This document shows, piece by piece, positions 29,305 to 32,568 of a stretch of 32,568 nt of DNA. Both the position numbers and the translations under genes were made by a program. The notes under the pieces were generated by a model. The model was not told where the DNA came from, made no database searches, and saw only the letters and a list, made by a program, of their open reading frames with translations. This DNA is from a virus, in the IMG/VR virus record IMGVR_UViG_3300037963_005450, positions 83,396 to 115,963 of that record. One strand, written 5' to 3'. Numbering within the stretch: position 1 is the stretch's first letter; each line of letters starts with the position of its first letter.

Positions 29305-29505
29305 ATGAGATCTTTAATTTTAATACCATTTTTGTTTTTTGGCTGTAAAAAATATCAAGTTGTTCAAGAACTTGAAGTTAATATGTATCATTTACATAGT
29401 CCCAAACACGGTGTAGAAATCATTATTACTAAAGATAAATTAGAAATGGGAAAATGGTATAGATTAAAAGAAATAGATGCAATTAATATTGATAATACTC
29501 AATGA
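29305..29505 (+). CDS. Small lipoprotein, 66 aa
   Basis: MRSLILIPFLFFGCKK has a short signal peptide with a lipobox (LFFG before Cys14), so the mature protein would be lipid-anchored in the envelope. The mature part is short, with a beta-like VEIIITKDKLEMGKWYRLKE. It overlaps the next gene, also a lipoprotein, by ATGA. The pair may block superinfection or alter the envelope; that is inference. Confidence 0.7.
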   Translation: MRSLILIPFLFFGCKKYQVVQELEVNMYHLHSPKHGVEIIITKDKLEMGKWYRLKEIDAINIDNTQ

Positions 29506-30050
29506 GAAAACTTTTTATATTTCTGTCTTTGCTTTTTGGTTGTAAAAAAATAGATCAAGAAGGCCGGGAAATATTTACTATTCATAAAGATACTCACAGA
29601 TCTACATTTAGATATAGATCTACTACCTCAACTAATATAGAATTTAATGTTATGTTTGATAAAACAGCAGTATACAAAACTGTAAAAGAAGAAAATCAAG
29701 CTGACATAAATAAACTTTTTGGAGTTAGTGATTGTAAATCACATCATATGGATAACTCAATAAGGTTTGGATGGAGATATTATAATGATCGTTTACAACT
29801 TTTATGGTTTAAACATGAAAATAATAAGTTTGATTATGGATTTATTACATATATAAAACCAGATACTTTATATACATGTAGTATTGAAATAAAACCTGAT
29901 TACTATTTATTATGTGTAGATAATACATGTGAATTAGTACCAAGAAATTGTAGTAAAAACACAGATTTTAAAAGATATATTTTATGGCCCTATTTTGGTG
30001 GAAATGAAACAGCACCACATGATATACATATAAGGCTGCAAAGACTATAA
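29502..30050 (+). CDS. Lipoprotein, 182 aa
   Basis: MRKLFIFLSLLFGCKK carries a lipobox (LLFG before Cys14). The mature region is beta-rich (STTSTNIEFNVMFDKTAVYK, FGWRYYNDRLQLLWFKHENN, CSIEIKPDYYLLCVDNTCEL) with several Cys, suggesting a periplasmic or surface domain with disulfides. A lectin-like jelly roll is possible but not proven. It is coded with a second lipoprotein. Lipoproteins of this kind in phages often serve in superinfection exclusion. Confidence 0.7.
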   Translation: MRKLFIFLSLLFGCKKIDQEGREIFTIHKDTHRSTFRYRSTTSTNIEFNVMFDKTAVYKTVKEENQADINKLFGVSDCKSHHMDNSIRFGWRYYNDRLQLLWFKHENNKFDYGFITYIKPDTLYTCSIEIKPDYYLLCVDNTCELVPRNCSKNTDFKRYILWPYFGGNETAPHDIHIRLQRL

Positions 30051-30066
30051 ATCAAAATCAACAAAT

Positions 30067-30324
30067 ATGAAAGAATACCTAACATGGTTTTTTACCAAAC
30101 ACGTAAAGCAAGGGTGGCAACAAATGATGAAAATCCCTGCAACTATCTATGGAATAGTACAAGCTATAATAGTAACTCCAATCATCTGGGATGAATGGTA
30201 TTATGGACACATGCCCATATGGCCATTAATTGGAGGATATATTGCTGTTTATGGTTTTCTAATAGGTATGATATATCAACCAATCTCAATTTATCGTAGA
30301 CTGAAAAGGTTGGGTAGATTATAG
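30067..30324 (+). CDS. Small membrane protein, 85 aa
   Basis: Amphipathic basic N-terminus (MKEYLTWFFTKHVKQGWQQM), then two hydrophobic segments (about residues 24-42 and 50-70) and a basic tail YRRLKRLGRL. No family is recognised; the size is compatible with a holin-like or envelope-modifying protein. It is the last plus-strand gene before the shared terminator. Confidence 0.6.
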   Translation: MKEYLTWFFTKHVKQGWQQMMKIPATIYGIVQAIIVTPIIWDEWYYGHMPIWPLIGGYIAVYGFLIGMIYQPISIYRRLKRLGRL

Positions 30325-30340
30325 ATGGTTGAGTGAAAGA

Positions 30341-30405
30341 AAGCGTGTGGAAGAGAAAAGCCCTTGACTGTTAAAGCCAGAAGCCACATGCTTCTTTTAT
30401 TTTTT
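30341..30405. terminator. Terminator between convergent gene sets
   Basis: AAGCGTGTGG (30341-30350) pairs with CCACATGCTT (30384-30393), ten pairs with one G-U, over a 33-nt loop, then CTTTTATTTTTT on the plus strand. It lies between the last plus-strand gene and the stop of the first minus-strand gene and may serve both directions. Confidence 0.65.
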
Positions 30406-30501
30406 AGAATCTTCTTGAGGAACTTCTTTAGGTTTTTCTTCCTTTTCTTTTGGGACCCAATCATCCCAGTAGATGAATATCCATTCTTCTTCTTTTTTCA
30501 T
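30397..30501 (-). CDS. Tiny charged protein, 34 aa
   Basis: On the minus strand, MKKEEEWIFIYWDDWVPKEK is followed by EEKPKEVPQEDSKK. An aromatic-acidic start and a K/E/P-rich disordered tail give no family. It is the last gene of the late minus-strand unit and lies 14 nt after the 53-aa gene. Confidence 0.45.
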   Translation of the reverse strand: MKKEEEWIFIYWDDWVPKEKEEKPKEVPQEDSKK

Positions 30502-30515
30502 TGAAGTAATATTTA

Positions 30516-30677
30516 CTAATATATATTAATGTTGATTGTTGCTACAAATAGGAAAATACTAATTGTTGTAACAGGAAATTGTCTTGTTGGTCCAATATAT
30601 TCCCAACCTAAAGCAAATCTATCATGAGGCCAATGTAATACTAATAAAACATCCCAACCTGAAGTTTCATCATTCAT
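30516..30677 (-). CDS. Small membrane protein, 53 aa, coupled to holin
   Basis: MNDETSGWDVLLVLHWPHDR continues to a hydrophobic segment TTISIFLFVATININIY at the C-terminus. Its ATG overlaps the holin stop (TAATG), the normal coupling in lysis cassettes. It may be a spanin-like or antiholin component, but no lipobox is seen and the call is inference. Confidence 0.5.
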   Translation of the reverse strand: MNDETSGWDVLLVLHWPHDRFALGWEYIGPTRQFPVTTISIFLFVATININIY

Positions 30678-31081
30678 TATTTTTTCTTATTGGTGTTTTT
30701 TACTTTTTCAACTGATCTGCCACCAAAATAAGCACCAATTACTGTAATAAGAACTAATTCTAATAAACTTGTCCACTTTTGTTCTACATCAAACTCAATC
30801 CAACCGGCATCAATAAAAATCATTATTACGGTGCACACCACTAAAAATATTAAAACCATAGGTCTAACATTCTTACTTAGCCAGGAATCACTGGTCATAT
30901 CACTTTTCCATCTTTCCGTTACATTTTTTTGAAGTTCTGCTTCACTGTCTATAAGCATTTGTTGTAATGCATTTTTAAGAGTCATTTTCTCCTCTTTAGA
31001 AGTTACTACTTCATCTATAATTTTATCTGCCTTACTAAACAGGCCACCAAATATTTTGGTTACAAAAGCTGGAACTGGCAT
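30677..31081 (-). CDS. Three-helix-type holin (GTA holin family-like), 134 aa
   Basis: A charged amphipathic N-terminus (residues 1-65) is followed by WLSKNVRPMVLIFLVVCTVI with a first membrane helix at about 74-94, and by LLELVLITVIGAYFGGRSVE (about 107-126) as the second. The order SKNVRP-helix-helix-GGR matches the 3TM holin group found in gene-transfer agents and phages. It would permeabilise the inner membrane at lysis. The C-terminus is basic (KNTNKKK). Confidence 0.75.
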   Translation of the reverse strand: MPVPAFVTKIFGGLFSKADKIIDEVVTSKEEKMTLKNALQQMLIDSEAELQKNVTERWKSDMTSDSWLSKNVRPMVLIFLVVCTVIMIFIDAGWIEFDVEQKWTSLLELVLITVIGAYFGGRSVEKVKNTNKKK

Positions 31082-31093
31082 AATTTTTATTTT

Positions 31094-31294
31094 TTAATTA
31101 ATTTCAAAACCATACGCTGCTTTTTTGGATGGTCTAACTTTATTTAAAGTTTTCCATAATGTGCAACGTTTCTTATTTTTACCTTTTGCAGTTTTACAAA
31201 ACTCTGATTTGCTTTTACCAGCACGTTTTGCTGCTGCATTTAATGAGCCAGGATTTTTTATAGCTCCTTTAATCCATTTTTTCTTCTTTGCCAT
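31094..31294 (-). CDS. Small basic virion-type protein, 66 aa
   Basis: MAKKKKWIKGAIKNPGSLNA opens a very Lys-rich protein with two Cys. Small proteins with KKWIxxAIKxPGxL at the start are common in phage genomes near structural genes, so a DNA-binding or virion role is likely; the exact role is unknown. It lies between the structural gene and the holin, with a gap of two bases to the former. Confidence 0.65.
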   Translation of the reverse strand: MAKKKKWIKGAIKNPGSLNAAAKRAGKSKSEFCKTAKGKNKKRCTLWKTLNKVRPSKKAAYGFEIN

Positions 31295-31296
31295 GA

Positions 31297-32568
31297 TTAT
31301 GTAGGATTAATACTTAATGCTAAAGGTTCATGATGCATATAATAACCATGTCTATTTTGAACAGTATTATAAATATCTATTGGAGCTAATTCAAAATCAG
31401 GATCTGCTTTAGCAACAAGATATACAGTATATAATGTACCAAATGTAAGATTTTCAATATCTATATAATCTATTATATCTGTTACAGCTCCGGCCCCTTG
31501 TAAAGAATATTGTTTTGATCCTACATATGGTGTACCAGGTAAATTTACGGTTGTAGTTGCACCTAAAGCGTAACCTATACTTACTGTACCAGTATTACCA
31601 CTTGGTCCTTGTGTTCCTCTTATAGCAAGATTAAAATGAATTCTATGTACATCAGATGATGCATGAAAATCAAGTCTAAATCTTCTTTCTGTACCATCAG
31701 AATTTAAACTTAATGCAGTATAAGGCACTGTTGCAGGTGTAGCGGGTGCAACAAATGATGTAGATTGCTCCCATTCATCACCAGTATCCCACGCACTATT
31801 AAATCCACTACTAACGCTATCATCTGGATCTACATTAGATGCTATAATAGTACCACCTTGACTAGTTTGTGTAGTTAAAACCCAAGCTTTAGTATTGCTA
31901 TCAAAAGGTTCATTAGAATCCCAAGCATCATCATATCTATCATAACAGTTTACATAATATGTAGCTCCATCTTTAGGTATTACTATTGGTTCATCAGTTA
32001 ATGTACCATTATCTGCACCAAGTGTTGCTCCTTGTGACCATACAATTCCACCTGTATTTGCATAATTTGCTAAATCTGTTAATGCCGTACTTCCTGCTGT
32101 AGGATCTCCTAATGCAGCATTTTTACTTATACAAACCCACAGTTCAGTAGATGGTGTACCGGAAGTTGATAAATAATAAGTTACATTACTTACAGGATTA
32201 GCTGCTATAGCTCCAGTTTCACCACCAGTAGTTTTTACTTGTGTAATTTGTTTACGGTGTAATGGTACAGGAATTACTTGAAAGTTTATTTCACTGTTTG
32301 TCCATGCTGTTGGGTCTGTATCATTTGGATCTATTCCGCTATCAATTTCTTCAACTTCACATGCAGGAAAAAATACTTTAGTAAATCCAGTGATTTTTAA
32401 GAGTTTAAATGTTTCCGGGGCATCCGCCTTTGTAATTTTTAAGAGTGCATGATTTAAATTATTTGGTCCTACAGAGATTTGTAATAAGTCAAATATTGCC
32501 TTATAAGTAGAACCAGAATTAAATCTCATAGTTGCTGCTTCATTCCAAGTATTAAAATTACCGGAAGT
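31297..32568 (-). CDS. Virion structural protein, tail or fibre-like (5' end outside window), at least 423 aa
   Basis: The minus-strand frame is open through the window edge: before the first internal Met, 13 more codons (starting TSGNFNTWNEAAT) stay open, so the real start probably lies beyond the window. The protein is beta-rich and Thr/Ser/Asn/Gly-rich, with PSTELWVCISKNAALGDPTA, AVTDIIDYIDIENLTFGTLY and a C-terminal NRHGYYMHHEPLALSINPT. This composition suits a tail, collar or fibre protein. No conserved family can be named from the sequence alone. Confidence 0.65.
   Translation of the reverse strand, partial: TSGNFNTWNEAATMRFNSGSTYKAIFDLLQISVGPNNLNHALLKITKADAPETFKLLKITGFTKVFFPACEVEEIDSGIDPNDTDPTAWTNSEINFQVIPVPLHRKQITQVKTTGGETGAIAANPVSNVTYYLSTSGTPSTELWVCISKNAALGDPTAGSTALTDLANYANTGGIVWSQGATLGADNGTLTDEPIVIPKDGATYYVNCYDRYDDAWDSNEPFDSNTKAWVLTTQTSQGGTIIASNVDPDDSVSSGFNSAWDTGDEWEQSTSFVAPATPATVPYTALSLNSDGTERRFRLDFHASSDVHRIHFNLAIRGTQGPSGNTGTVSIGYALGATTTVNLPGTPYVGSKQYSLQGAGAVTDIIDYIDIENLTFGTLYTVYLVAKADPDFELAPIDIYNTVQNRHGYYMHHEPLALSINPT

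Noticed and set aside
1-32568. CRISPR array, insertion sequence or attachment site
   Set aside because: No regularly spaced repeats, transposase, terminal inverted repeats or integrase were seen.

Overview
The window is a piece of an AT-rich tailed-phage genome. The coding parts I sampled are about 28-30% GC. Genes are tightly packed and often overlap at ATGA or TAATG. It carries a complete DNA replication and recombination gene set and, at the right edge, lysis and virion genes on the opposite strand. The host is probably a member of the Bacteroidota, most likely a flavobacterium-like one. Start codons mostly lack a Shine-Dalgarno sequence and instead sit behind A-rich leaders of the TTTAAAACCAAAA type. 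The two clear promoters match the Bacteroidota -7 element TAnnTTTG. One phage protein ends in DDLPF, the tail end seen on Bacteroidota single-strand binding proteins. No ribosomal, tRNA, integrase or transposase gene is visible.

Layout. (1) Positions 1-5350: the 3' end of one gene, then small unknown or membrane proteins separated by strongly structured, non-coding DNA. The largest non-coding block (about 941-1817) contains no plus-strand gene but at least fifteen strong inverted repeats, several capped by GNRA or CUUG tetraloops, and ends in a terminator. I read it as a giant ornate phage RNA of the GOLLD/ROOL kind or a new class. A smaller four-way-junction RNA lies at 649-736. (2) Positions 5385-10643, plus strand: HNH nuclease, SF2 helicase, atypical SPL-like radical SAM protein, HAD 3'-phosphatase, zinc ribbon, membrane protein, NinB-like protein. 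(3) Positions 10640-11325: one lone minus-strand gene and a divergent AT-rich control region with a promoter on each strand, a candidate origin. (4) Positions 11326-28848, plus strand: DnaA-domain-IV-like protein, DnaB-type helicase, Sak4-like ATPase, SSB-like protein, TOPRIM primase, RusA resolvase, a MoxR-like AAA ATPase with its metallopeptidase/VWA partner and two associated proteins, zinc-finger protein, PD-(D/E)XK exonuclease, ExoX-C-like protein, compact family B DNA polymerase, MazG, DUF932-like protein. (5) Positions 28845-30324: small membrane proteins and two tandem lipoproteins. (6) Positions 30397-32568, minus strand: virion protein (cut by the window edge), small basic protein, three-helix-type holin and two tiny proteins, converging on a shared terminator.

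How it fits together: the DnaA-like protein, DnaB helicase, primase, PolB, SSB and SF2 helicase would form the replisome. Sak4, SSB, the PD-(D/E)XK exonuclease, NinB and RusA would form the recombination arm. MazG, the HAD phosphatase and the radical SAM protein would handle nucleotide clean-up and repair. Intergenic gaps repeatedly carry a hairpin plus T-run 20-45 nt before the next start codon, so attenuation or RNA processing may set expression. All functions are read from motifs by eye; no database search was run.
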